Source of the DNA: Planctomycetota bacterium
GTDB taxonomy: Bacteria > Planctomycetota > PUPC01 > DSUN01
Assembly (NCBI GenBank): GCA_016872875.1
Contig: VGYW01000502.1
Coordinates: 1-5,789, forward strand
Direction: 5' to 3'
DNA length: 5,789 nucleotides
Position numbers and translations under genes: made by a program. Shown here piece after piece: positions 1 through 5,564 of this stretch. The stretch's first letter is position 1, and the number at the start of each line of letters is the position of its first letter. Under the pieces are notes generated by a model that made no database searches, was not told the DNA's origin, and saw nothing but the letters and a program-made list of their open reading frames with translations.

Positions 1-31
1 CTTCGGGGGCTCTACGCTGGCGGGGCCTTTT

Positions 32-88
32 CCCAGGGCTCCCTTCGGTCGCCCTGGGCTACGGCTCAAACGCCCCCATTCGGGGGCT
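32..88 (+). repeat. Two-hairpin repeat unit, copy A
   Basis: The first hairpin has an 8-base perfect stem CCCAGGGC (32-39) with GCCCTGGG (51-58) and an 11-base loop. A 13-base spacer follows, then a second hairpin GCCCCC (72-77), loop ATTC, GGGGGC (82-87), ending in T. The order matches copy B at 242-287. Confidence 0.75.
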
Positions 89-120
89 AAACCCCAGCCC
101 CCAGAAGATGTGGGCAAAGA

Positions 121-138
121 TCAGGGCGAAGCCCTGGG
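121..138 (-). repeat. Inverted copy of the first hairpin
   Basis: A 6-base perfect stem CAGGGC (122-127) and GCCCTG (131-136) has a 3-base loop, and a T-G wobble extends it by one pair. Read on the minus strand it gives CCCAGGGCTTCGCCCTGA, the first-hairpin motif in the opposite direction. With 26-40 it forms a wider inverted repeat, in which 130-144 pairs with 14 of the 15 bases. Confidence 0.65.
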
Positions 139-160
139 AAAGGGGGAGATAGGTGGGGCC

Positions 161-221
161 AGCCCTGAAAGGGCGTACTACGCGTTCCGCGGCGCGGCGG
201 CTAGTACGCCCCTACAGGGCT
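161..221. repeat. Long inverted repeat formed by two head-to-head second hairpins
   Basis: The arms 161-180 and 202-221 are 20 bases each and match at 18 positions: seven bases (AGCCCTG/CAGGGCT), three bases with one match, then a perfect ten (GGGCGTACTA/TAGTACGCCC). The 21-base centre holds a small CGCG-TTC-CGCG hairpin. Each arm can also fold alone, for example GCCCT-GAA-AGGGC at 162-174. The piece could therefore exist as one long hairpin, a cruciform, or two small hairpins. Confidence 0.75.
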
Positions 222-241
222 GAATGCGGTCGCTCCCTCGT

Positions 242-287
242 CCCAGGGCTACGCCCTGGGCTGATATAGTACGCTCCGTTCGGAGCT
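242..287 (+). repeat. Two-hairpin repeat unit, copy B
   Basis: The first hairpin is CCCAGGGC (242-249), loop TAC, GCCCTGGG (253-260). The spacer CTGATATAGTAC leads to the second hairpin GCTCCG (273-278), TT, CGGAGC (281-286), then T. The second stem differs in sequence from copy A but keeps its pairing. TTCGGAG is repeated directly at 279-285 and 287-293. Confidence 0.75.
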
Positions 288-345
288 TCGGAGTTGAGGA
301 GAACTGACAAGAAGACGGGATACTCGGTCAGCACGGGGGTGCTCG

Positions 346-873
346 TCAAGGTATCTGGAGCTCTTCGGCCTTCGGGAGTTCGTCGAGTGAGGCGAGGCCG
401 AAGAGCTCGAGGAAGCGCCTGGTGGTGCCGTAGAGGAAGGGCCTGCCGAGGATGTCGGCGCGGCCTACGACGCGGACCAGCCCCTGCTCCTGGAGGTTGT
501 GGAGGACGGCGTCCACCTGGACGCCGCGTATGGCCTCGATGTCGGCCCTGTGGATGGGCTGCTTGTAGGCGACGATGGCGAGGGTTTCGAGAGCGGCCTG
601 TGAGAGTCGCGCGCGGCGCTCGGCGCGGTGGAGCTGTTCCACCTGGGCGGCGTAGGCGCGGTTGGAGAGCATGCGGTAGCCGCCGGCGATCTCCTCGACC
701 TGGACGCCGCGGCGTGCGGCGGCGAACTCGTCGCGGAGCTCCTCGACGAGTCGGCGTGCGACTCGTGCGTCGTCGAGTCCGAGGATTTCGCGGAGGCGGC
801 GCGCGGAGAGCGGCTCGTCGGCGGCGAAGAGGAGCGCCTCGATGGCGTGTTTGAGCTCCGGCTCGTCCATCAT
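346..873 (-). CDS. scpB: Segregation and condensation protein ScpB (SMC-kleisin partner)
   Basis: ScpB is the winged-helix kite subunit that dimerises and binds the kleisin ScpA in the SMC condensin complex, which compacts and segregates chromosomes. The 175-residue product has the family pattern from start to end: KHAIEALLFAADEPLSARRL (8-27), GGYRMLSNRAYA (64-75), the second winged-helix signature SQAALETLAIVAYKQPIHRA (91-110) followed by DIEAIRGV, and GRADILGRPFLYGTTRRFLE (137-156) near the C-terminus. The length is ordinary. The ATG at 873 overlaps the rnfG stop as ATGA, and a second ATG follows at once at 870. No good Shine-Dalgarno is near, so translation is probably re-initiated after rnfG. 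scpB usually neighbours scpA. Here it is last in an rnf cluster, and no scpA is present in the window. Confidence 0.94.
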   Translation of the reverse strand: MMDEPELKHAIEALLFAADEPLSARRLREILGLDDARVARRLVEELRDEFAAARRGVQVEEIAGGYRMLSNRAYAAQVEQLHRAERRARLSQAALETLAIVAYKQPIHRADIEAIRGVQVDAVLHNLQEQGLVRVVGRADILGRPFLYGTTRRFLELFGLASLDELPKAEELQIP

Positions 874-1505
874 TGCTTCGGGGCTGGCTCTTTGCCCTTC
901 GGCCCCGGCCCGGCGCGTTCGCGGATGAGGTCGAGCGCATCGCGGACGGCGTTGATTACGGCGGTGGAGGTGATGGTGGCGCCGGTGATGGCGGCCACGC
1001 CGAGGGCCTCGCTGCCAGGCTCCTGGGGGTCGCGGTACGCCTGGTTCTTCATCAGCTCGAGCTTGTCCACGAGGAGGTTCGCGAACTGCTTCTGGAAGTC
1101 GTCGGCCTTGCACTTGTCGCCCAGGCCGGGGGTCTCCTGCTGTCCGACGACGGTGACGCCCTTGATCCTGGCGGCCTCGGGCCTCTCGGCGATGCGCTGG
1201 TCCACGGCCACGATGACCTCGACTGGGCCGCTGTAGCCGCGGCTGCCCGCCTGGGCAGCGTAGAGGGGCTCCGCCCCGGCGGCCTTGTAGACCGGCCGGG
1301 CGGGGTCGCCGAGGACGTCCCAGGGGCGGCGGGGGTCGTCGTCCTTGAGCGTGATGCCGAAGACCTTTGCGATGCCGCGGTCGCGTTCGAGCTCGGCCTG
1401 GCGGCGAATCTCGTCGCGGGGGAGGGCGGAGGTGAACGCGAGCGCTGCGGCCGAACAGACCGATATGAGGCCGAGCACGAGGGGGTAGCGAGCGGTGTCC
1501 GTCAT
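870..1505 (-). CDS. rnfG: Rnf complex subunit RnfG (covalent FMN, extracytoplasmic)
   Basis: FMN-bearing subunit of Rnf, related to NqrC: one membrane anchor and a domain outside the cytoplasmic membrane that passes electrons to RnfD. The 211-residue product has a single hydrophobic helix at about 7-29 (YPLVLGLISVCSAAALAF), then a soluble FMN_bind domain with GYSGPVEVIVAVD near 90, KGVTVVGQQETPGLGD (115-130), and the flavinylation site ITGATITSTAVINAV (173-187, likely Thr177). The C-terminus ends in a Pro/Lys-rich tail. I set the start at 1505 rather than further upstream because the homology begins there, GGGAG lies five bases before the ATG (1511-1515), and the ATG overlaps the rnfD stop as ATGA. 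The stop overlaps the scpB start in the same way. In common rnf operons rnfE follows here; in this window it does not. Confidence 0.94.
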   Translation of the reverse strand: MTDTARYPLVLGLISVCSAAALAFTSALPRDEIRRQAELERDRGIAKVFGITLKDDDPRRPWDVLGDPARPVYKAAGAEPLYAAQAGSRGYSGPVEVIVAVDQRIAERPEAARIKGVTVVGQQETPGLGDKCKADDFQKQFANLLVDKLELMKNQAYRDPQEPGSEALGVAAITGATITSTAVINAVRDALDLIRERAGPGPKGKEPAPKQ

Positions 1506-2725
1506 TTCTTCTCCCTTTGCCCGAAGACCTTCATTCTGGTGTAGCGGTTGATGATCGGCGTGGCGGTGTTCATCAGCAGGATCGCGTAGCAGACGCCCTC
1601 CGGGTAGCCGCCGTATCTGCGGATGAGGACGGTGAAGAGTGCGCAGCCGATGGCGAAGACGGCCTGGCCCTTCGTGGTCACGGGCGATGTGACCATGTCC
1701 GTGGCCATGTAGAAGGCGCCGAGGAAGAGTCCGCCGGCGAAGACCTCGGCGAGCGGCTCGCCCGCGAACCAGAGGGCGTAAGACGTGGCGTCGCCCGCGG
1801 CGTTGACTCCTGGGACGTTGACGGGCAGCATCCAGCTCAGGAGCGCCACGGTGCCGATGAAGAGGACGGGCACCTGCCACTTGATGTAATTGAGGAAGAC
1901 AAGGACGATGCCGCCGAGGAAGAGGAAGCAGGCGTTCACCTCGCCGATGCAGCCGCCTGTGCGCCCGAAGTAGAGGTCGTCGAGCGGCGTGCCGTGGGCC
2001 TCGCGGAACTCGCGCAGGGCCTCGCGGGCCTCGCGGGCGTTGTGGGGCGCGAGCACGGTCTTGCGGCGGCCGTCCTTGAACTCGCGGGCCTGCTTCGCCA
2101 CCTCCCCCTTGAAGTCGCGCAAGCCGTCCTTGAGCTTGCTCAGGGGCGTGGCGCCCGTCGTGGCGTCAACCTCCTGGGCAGTGGCGGCGGCCGCCTTGTC
2201 CCTGGCCGGCTTGAGGTAGCCGAAAGCGGTTGGCCAGAAGGCGTTGGCTGCCATGCCCCAGGTCCCGCAGGCGAGCACGAAGGCGCGGCCCATCAGGGCC
2301 GGGTTCCAGACGTTGCAGCCCAGGCCCCCGAAGAGCTGCTTCACGATGGCCATGGCGAAGATGGAGGCGGTCAGCGGCACGTACCAGGGGGCATGGGAGG
2401 GGAACACGAAGGCCACGAGGAGGCCGCTGAGGAACGCGCTGCCGTCGCTCACCGTCACGGGTCTGCCCCTCAGCTTCTGCCAGATGGCCTCGGTGGCGAC
2501 GGCGCTGGCGACGGCGATGCCCGTGGTCAGGAGCGCGCGCGGGCCGAAGGCGTACACCGCCCACGCGAACGCGGGCATGAGCGTCGCGCTCACGGTCCAC
2601 ATGATGCGCGGGATGTTCTCGGCGGAGAGGACGTGCGGCGAGGTTGTGACGAGGAGCGGCGGCGCGGCCGGCGCCGCCTCCTCCGTGGGCTCGGCCGCAG
2701 CAGGCTTGGCTTCTTCGTCTGGCAT
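1502..2725 (-). CDS. rnfD: Rnf complex membrane subunit RnfD (FMN-carrying)
   Basis: Integral membrane subunit of Rnf, related to NqrB, thought to carry a covalent FMN and take part in Na+ or H+ transport. The 407-residue product shows the family landmarks: LLVTTSPHV near 24-32, hydrophobic segments from about 41 onward, GLGCNVWNPALMGRAF (134-149), the flavinylation motif DATTGATPL (187-195, likely Thr193), GRTGGCIGE (254-262), MATDMVTSPVT (340-350) and YPEGVCYAILLMN near 374-386. It is longer than a typical RnfD of about 320-350 residues, for two visible reasons. One is an Ala/Pro/Glu-rich extension over the first 23 residues. The other is a charged, Lys/Arg/Glu-rich segment at about 196-246 directly after the FMN motif. 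No clear Shine-Dalgarno precedes the ATG, and the start is four bases past the rnfC stop, so translation is probably linked to rnfC. The stop overlaps the rnfG start (ATGA). Confidence 0.95.
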   Translation of the reverse strand: MPDEEAKPAAAEPTEEAAPAAPPLLVTTSPHVLSAENIPRIMWTVSATLMPAFAWAVYAFGPRALLTTGIAVASAVATEAIWQKLRGRPVTVSDGSAFLSGLLVAFVFPSHAPWYVPLTASIFAMAIVKQLFGGLGCNVWNPALMGRAFVLACGTWGMAANAFWPTAFGYLKPARDKAAAATAQEVDATTGATPLSKLKDGLRDFKGEVAKQAREFKDGRRKTVLAPHNAREAREALREFREAHGTPLDDLYFGRTGGCIGEVNACFLFLGGIVLVFLNYIKWQVPVLFIGTVALLSWMLPVNVPGVNAAGDATSYALWFAGEPLAEVFAGGLFLGAFYMATDMVTSPVTTKGQAVFAIGCALFTVLIRRYGGYPEGVCYAILLMNTATPIINRYTRMKVFGQREKK

Positions 2726-2729
2726 GGTT

Positions 2730-4067
2730 TCAGCTTGCTTTCTGCTTCTGCTGGAGCGCCTTGCGCCTGGCGAGCGCGGCCTTGCCCCACTTTATCCAGT
2801 GCACGATGGGGCGCTTGGCCGGGCAGGCGTAGGCGCAACAGCCGCATTCGCAACAATCCGCGATGCTCAGCGTGCCCATCACGTCGAGGTTCTGGGCCTC
2901 GCACGCGATGCTGACTTCGTTGGGCATGAGGCCCATCGGGCACGATGCGACGCATCGGCCGCAACTGATGCACGCGCGCCACTCGGCCGCCGCGGCCTCG
3001 CGCAGCACGAGGATGCCGGACGTGCCCTTCACCACCGGCACGTCCACGCTCCCCTGCGCTATGCCCATCATTGGCCCGCCCGCGATGATCTTCCGCGCCC
3101 CGTCGAGCACCCCGGAGGCGTCGAGGAGCGCGCGGAACGGCGTGCCCAGCCGCACCAGGAAGTTCGCGGGGCGCGCCACGCCGTCGCCCGTCACCGTGGC
3201 CACGCGCTCGATCAGCGGCTTGCCGGCGCGCACCGCCTCGCGGACGGCGAAGGCGGTGGCGACGTTCTGGACGACGATGCCGACGTCGAGGGGCAGGCCG
3301 CCGGCGGGCACCTTGCGCCGCGTGAGGGCGTAGATGAGCTGCTTCTCCGCCCCCTGGGGGTACTTGACCCTGCACACCTCCACGCGGATGCCCTTCCCCT
3401 CGGACGCCGTGCGGAGGAGTTCGTAGGCGTCGAGCTTGTTGGCCTCGATGCCGATCAGGGTCTCCTTCACGCCGAGGGCCTTGGCCAGGAGCAGCAGCCC
3501 CTCCACCAGCTCGGCGGGGTGTTCGAGCATCAGGCGGTAGTCGCAGGTGAGGTACGGCTCGCACTCGGCGGCGTTGAGGATGAGGGTGTCAATCGGCTTC
3601 TCGGGCGGCGGGCTGATCTTGACGTGTGTCGGGAAGCCGGCGCCGCCCATGCCCACGATGCCCGCCGCCTGTATCCGCGTCTTGATCCCCACGGCGTCGA
3701 GCGTCGCGGGCTCAGTCTCGGCGGGCACGCCGTCGGCCCAGGCCTCCTGCCCGTCGTTCTCGATCACCACGGAGAGCGCGGAGGGCGCGAGCGGGGAGCG
3801 GCGCGGCTCGACGGCGACCACCTTGCCCGAGACGGAGGCGTGGACGGGCGCCGAGACGAAGCGCCGCGGGTTCGCGGGGTCCGGCTCCCCCACCACCTGC
3901 CCCTTGCGCACGGCGTCGCCCTTCTTCACCGTGGGCGCGCACGGCACGCCCAGGTGCTGGCTCATCGGCAGCACCACCTCGGGCGGCGGGGGGAGCGCCT
4001 GGATCGCCCTGTCCTTCGACAGCTCCTTGAACTCGTGCGGGTGAATCCCGCGGGGGAACGTCTTCAT
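2730..4067 (-). CDS. rnfC: Rnf complex subunit RnfC (ion-translocating ferredoxin:NAD+ oxidoreductase)
   Basis: Peripheral subunit that carries electrons to or from NAD(H) in the membrane Rnf complex. The 445-residue product has the RnfC order. The N-terminus begins MKTFPRGIHPHEFKELSKD. A barrel-sandwich segment follows, with HASVSGKV near 76-83. The NuoF-like NADH/FMN domain has GMGGAGFPTHVK (139-150) and LNAAECEPYLTCDYRLM (164-180). Next is an SLBB-like stretch near 285-320. Two 4Fe-4S motifs close the protein: CISCGRCVASCP (Cys366, 369, 372, 376) and Cys405, 408, 411, 415, the latter with extra cysteines at 406 and 410. A ferredoxin-like tail with basic residues ends it. The length is normal for the shorter RnfC type and lacks the long Ala/Lys-rich tail of proteobacterial RsxC. 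AGGA at 4074-4077, six bases before the ATG, supports this start. The stop lies four bases before rnfD. Related NqrA lacks the clusters, so RnfC is secure. Confidence 0.96.
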   Translation of the reverse strand: MKTFPRGIHPHEFKELSKDRAIQALPPPPEVVLPMSQHLGVPCAPTVKKGDAVRKGQVVGEPDPANPRRFVSAPVHASVSGKVVAVEPRRSPLAPSALSVVIENDGQEAWADGVPAETEPATLDAVGIKTRIQAAGIVGMGGAGFPTHVKISPPPEKPIDTLILNAAECEPYLTCDYRLMLEHPAELVEGLLLLAKALGVKETLIGIEANKLDAYELLRTASEGKGIRVEVCRVKYPQGAEKQLIYALTRRKVPAGGLPLDVGIVVQNVATAFAVREAVRAGKPLIERVATVTGDGVARPANFLVRLGTPFRALLDASGVLDGARKIIAGGPMMGIAQGSVDVPVVKGTSGILVLREAAAAEWRACISCGRCVASCPMGLMPNEVSIACEAQNLDVMGTLSIADCCECGCCAYACPAKRPIVHWIKWGKAALARRKALQQKQKAS

Positions 4068-4085
4068 TGCTCATCCTGTCCTAAC

Positions 4086-4100
4086 GCGGCCCTCCGCCGC
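4086..4100. other. Small hairpin upstream of the rnfC ribosome-binding site
   Basis: A perfect 5-base stem GCGGC/GCCGC encloses a 5-base loop that reads GGAGG on the minus (transcript) strand. It lies nine bases before the AGGA used by rnfC and directly after the octamer hairpin. The looped GGAGG looks like a Shine-Dalgarno but is too far from the ATG to serve it directly. It may be chance in GC-rich DNA. Confidence 0.35.
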
Positions 4101-4109
4101 AACCAGAGG

Positions 4110-4201
4110 GGATGATTGGATGGCTGGATGATTGGATGAATGCGAGAATCATCAGCGCTCTTCTCTTTCATTCATCCAACCATCCACCCATCCATTCATC
4201 C
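4110..4201. repeat. Long hairpin built from inverted tandem 8-base units
   Basis: The left arm (4110-4142) reads as four units GGATGATT, GGATGGCT, GGATGATT, GGATGAAT plus G. The right arm (4169-4201), in reverse complement, reads GGATGAAT, GGATGGGT, GGATGGTT, GGATGAAT plus G. The arms agree at 30 of 33 positions. The 26-base spacer adds a further 5-base stem (GAGAA 4144-4148 with TTCTC 4161-4165). The element lies in the 149-base gap between alaC and rnfC, starting 15 bases after the alaC stop. It has no U-tract on the minus-strand transcript, so it is not a standard terminator. It might be a dispersed intergenic repeat or a processing or stabilising structure. It is AT-richer than its surroundings. 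Confidence 0.85.
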
Positions 4202-4216
4202 AGTTCGTTCATCGGT

Positions 4217-5485
4217 TCAGCGGAGCGCGCGGCGGATTTGGCGGACCGCCTGGCGGATGCGGTTTTCGTTTTCGACGAGTGCGATGCGCAGGAAGCCCTC
4301 GCCCGCCTCGCCGAAGCCGCGGCCGGGGGCCACCGCCACCTCCGCGTCGCGCATCAGCTTGAGCGCGAACTCCACCGAGCCCATCTCCCGATACGCCTCG
4401 GGGATGGGCGCCCAGACGAACATCGTGGCCCTCGGCGGCCTGATCGCCCAGCCGCTCCGGTTCAGCCCGTCGCACAGGCAGTCGCGCCGCCGCTGGTAGA
4501 CAAGGGCCTGCTCGCGGGCGAAGGCGTCGCCCTGCCTGAACGCGATGATCGCCGCGATCTGGATGGCCTGGAACATCCCGTAGTCGTAGTAGCTCTTGAT
4601 CTTCGCCAGGGCGCGCACCATCTCGGGATGCCCGGCGCAGAAGCCCACCCGCCAGCCGGCCATCGAGAACTGCTTGGACATGGTGGTGAACTCGCAGGCG
4701 ACGTCCTTGGCCCCTGGCACCTGGAGGAGGCTGGGCGCCTTGTAGCCGTCGAAGGTCGTCTCCGCGTAGGCCAGGTCGCTGATGAGCAGCACCCCGAACC
4801 GCCTGGCGATCCGCACCGCCTCCTCGTAGAAGCCGAGCTCCACGCACATCGTCGAGGGGTTGTTCGGGAAGTTGAGCACGAGCACCTTCGGGCGCGGGTA
4901 GAGGTGTTCCAGCGCCCAGACCATCTGGCGGAGGAACTCGGCCTGGTCCTCGTTCTGCGGGATGCTCACGACGTTTGCCCCGGCAAGCGCCACGGCGTAG
5001 ATGTGGATGGGGTAGGCCGGGCTGGGCACCAACGCCGTGTCGCCCGGGCCGAGGAGCGCGAGGCACAGGTGCGAGAAGCCCTCCTTCGAGCCGATGGTGG
5101 CGATGACCTCCTTCTCGGGGTCCAGGCTCACGCCCCAGAGCTTCTCGTAGTGGAGCGCCGCCTCGCGGCGCAGGTTGTAGACGCCGGTCGAGACCGAGTA
5201 GCGGTGGTTTCGGGGGTTGCGCGCCGCCTCGCAAAGCTTCTCGATCACCGCGGGGGACGGCGGGTCGCTCGGGTTGCCCATCCCCAGGTCAATGATGTCC
5301 GCCCCCGCGCGGCGAAGCTGGTACTTCAGCGCGTTGAGCCGGCCGAACAGATAGGGCGGCAGGCGGAGAAGGCGGTCCGAGACGGGTATCGTGTACTGGT
5401 CCGTCGTGTCGATCCGCACCGACGCCGCCAGGTCCAGAACGTCGGCGGCGCGGCTGCGGACGCCACGCGAATCTTCCTTGCCCAT
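4217..5485 (-). CDS. alaC: Alanine (glutamate-pyruvate) aminotransferase, AlaC-like, PLP fold type I
   Basis: Transfers the amino group between glutamate and pyruvate to make alanine, in the cytoplasm, using PLP. The 422-residue product matches the aminotransferase class I/II family from end to end: RLPPYLF near residue 41, MGNPSDP near 69, the phosphate-binding turn GSKEG near 132-136, VPSPAYPIH near 153, FPNNPST with PLP-contacting Asn209, SDLAYAETTFDGYKAPS with Asp237 and Tyr240, the Schiff-base Lys271 in TMSKQFSMAGWRVGF, and the carboxylate-binding Arg400 in RIALVENENRIRQ. The motif set fits remembered E. coli AlaC closely. LL-diaminopimelate aminotransferases of the same superfamily are the main alternative. 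I chose ATG at 5485 because the promoter just upstream would leave almost no leader for the in-frame GTG at 5524. No strong Shine-Dalgarno is visible. About 25 residues precede the point where E. coli AlaC would begin. It is the first gene of the cluster, 149 bases before rnfC. Confidence 0.85.
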   Translation of the reverse strand: MGKEDSRGVRSRAADVLDLAASVRIDTTDQYTIPVSDRLLRLPPYLFGRLNALKYQLRRAGADIIDLGMGNPSDPPSPAVIEKLCEAARNPRNHRYSVSTGVYNLRREAALHYEKLWGVSLDPEKEVIATIGSKEGFSHLCLALLGPGDTALVPSPAYPIHIYAVALAGANVVSIPQNEDQAEFLRQMVWALEHLYPRPKVLVLNFPNNPSTMCVELGFYEEAVRIARRFGVLLISDLAYAETTFDGYKAPSLLQVPGAKDVACEFTTMSKQFSMAGWRVGFCAGHPEMVRALAKIKSYYDYGMFQAIQIAAIIAFRQGDAFAREQALVYQRRRDCLCDGLNRSGWAIRPPRATMFVWAPIPEAYREMGSVEFALKLMRDAEVAVAPGRGFGEAGEGFLRIALVENENRIRQAVRQIRRALR

Positions 5486-5525
5486 GGGTGCTCTAGTGCG
5501 CTCTTCGGCCCTGAACCCAGGCACA

Positions 5526-5538
5526 AATCACGCTGATT
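5526..5538. promoter_or_regulatory. Possible operator palindrome over the alaC start point
   Basis: A perfect 5-base inverted repeat, AATCA-GCG-TGATT on the minus strand, covers the end of the -10 box and the predicted transcription start. The placement is that of a repressor site. The palindrome is short, and no regulator gene is in the window, so this is only a candidate. Confidence 0.3.
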
Positions 5539-5564
5539 CTAGCAAAGCCCACGAACCCTGTCAA
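5536..5564 (-). promoter_or_regulatory. Sigma70-type promoter for alaC and possibly the whole cluster
   Basis: On the minus strand a perfect -35 box TTGACA (5559-5564) is followed by a 17-base spacer and a -10 box TAGAAT (5536-5541), five of six matches to TATAAT. The expected start of transcription is near 5528-5529. This leaves a leader of about 43 bases to the ATG at 5485 but only about 4-5 bases to the in-frame GTG at 5524, which is why the ATG was preferred. No comparable promoter was seen before rnfC, so read-through from here into rnfCDG-scpB is possible. Confidence 0.75.

Larger units (their letters stand above)
1..293. repeat. Intergenic palindromic repeat array downstream of scpB
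   Basis: This gene-free stretch is nearly all short palindromes. The core CCCAGGGC or its complement GCCCTGGG occurs at 32-39, 51-58, 131-138, 242-249 and 253-260, and the shorter CAGGGC or GCCCTG at 122-127, 162-167 and 215-220. TAGTACGC occurs at 202-209 and 267-274, and inverted at 173-180. The array seems to continue past the left edge, since TTCGGGGGCT at 2-11 repeats at 79-88. The layout resembles REP/BIME-type extragenic elements. No open reading frame here resembles a protein. No clear terminator U-tract was found for the scpB transcript. Confidence 0.8.

Noticed and set aside
1..293. CRISPR array
   Set aside because: The repeats are palindromic, of unequal length and spacing and in both orientations, with no regular repeat-spacer pattern and no cas genes.
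330..343. Hairpin AGCAC-GGGG-GTGCT just after the scpB stop as an intrinsic terminator
   Set aside because: The stem is only five pairs, and no U-tract follows on the minus-strand transcript.
346..1113. Upstream-extended reading of scpB
   Set aside because: ScpB similarity begins at the ATG at 870/873. The extension is out-of-frame rnfG sequence.
870..1880. Longer, upstream-extended reading of rnfG
   Set aside because: The part before 1505 overlaps rnfD in another frame and has no homology. The ATG at 1505 has a good Shine-Dalgarno and the family N-terminal anchor.
1517..2914. Plus-strand open frame of 465 codons opposite rnfD and rnfC
   Set aside because: It is the shadow frame of the rnf genes, with no recognisable domain.
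2244..4115. Long plus-strand open frame of 623 codons opposite rnfC and rnfD
   Set aside because: It is antisense to well-recognised rnf genes, and its translation is low in complexity (Ala/Gly/Arg/His-rich) with no family motif. It is a GC-rich shadow.
4217..5524. alaC starting at the GTG at 5524
   Set aside because: The predicted transcription start near 5528 would leave a leader of only about 4-5 bases, and the extra 13 residues show no family conservation.
4112..5536. Plus-strand open frame of 474 codons opposite alaC
   Set aside because: It is antisense to a clear aminotransferase, has an arginine/histidine-rich composition, and starts inside the octamer hairpin.
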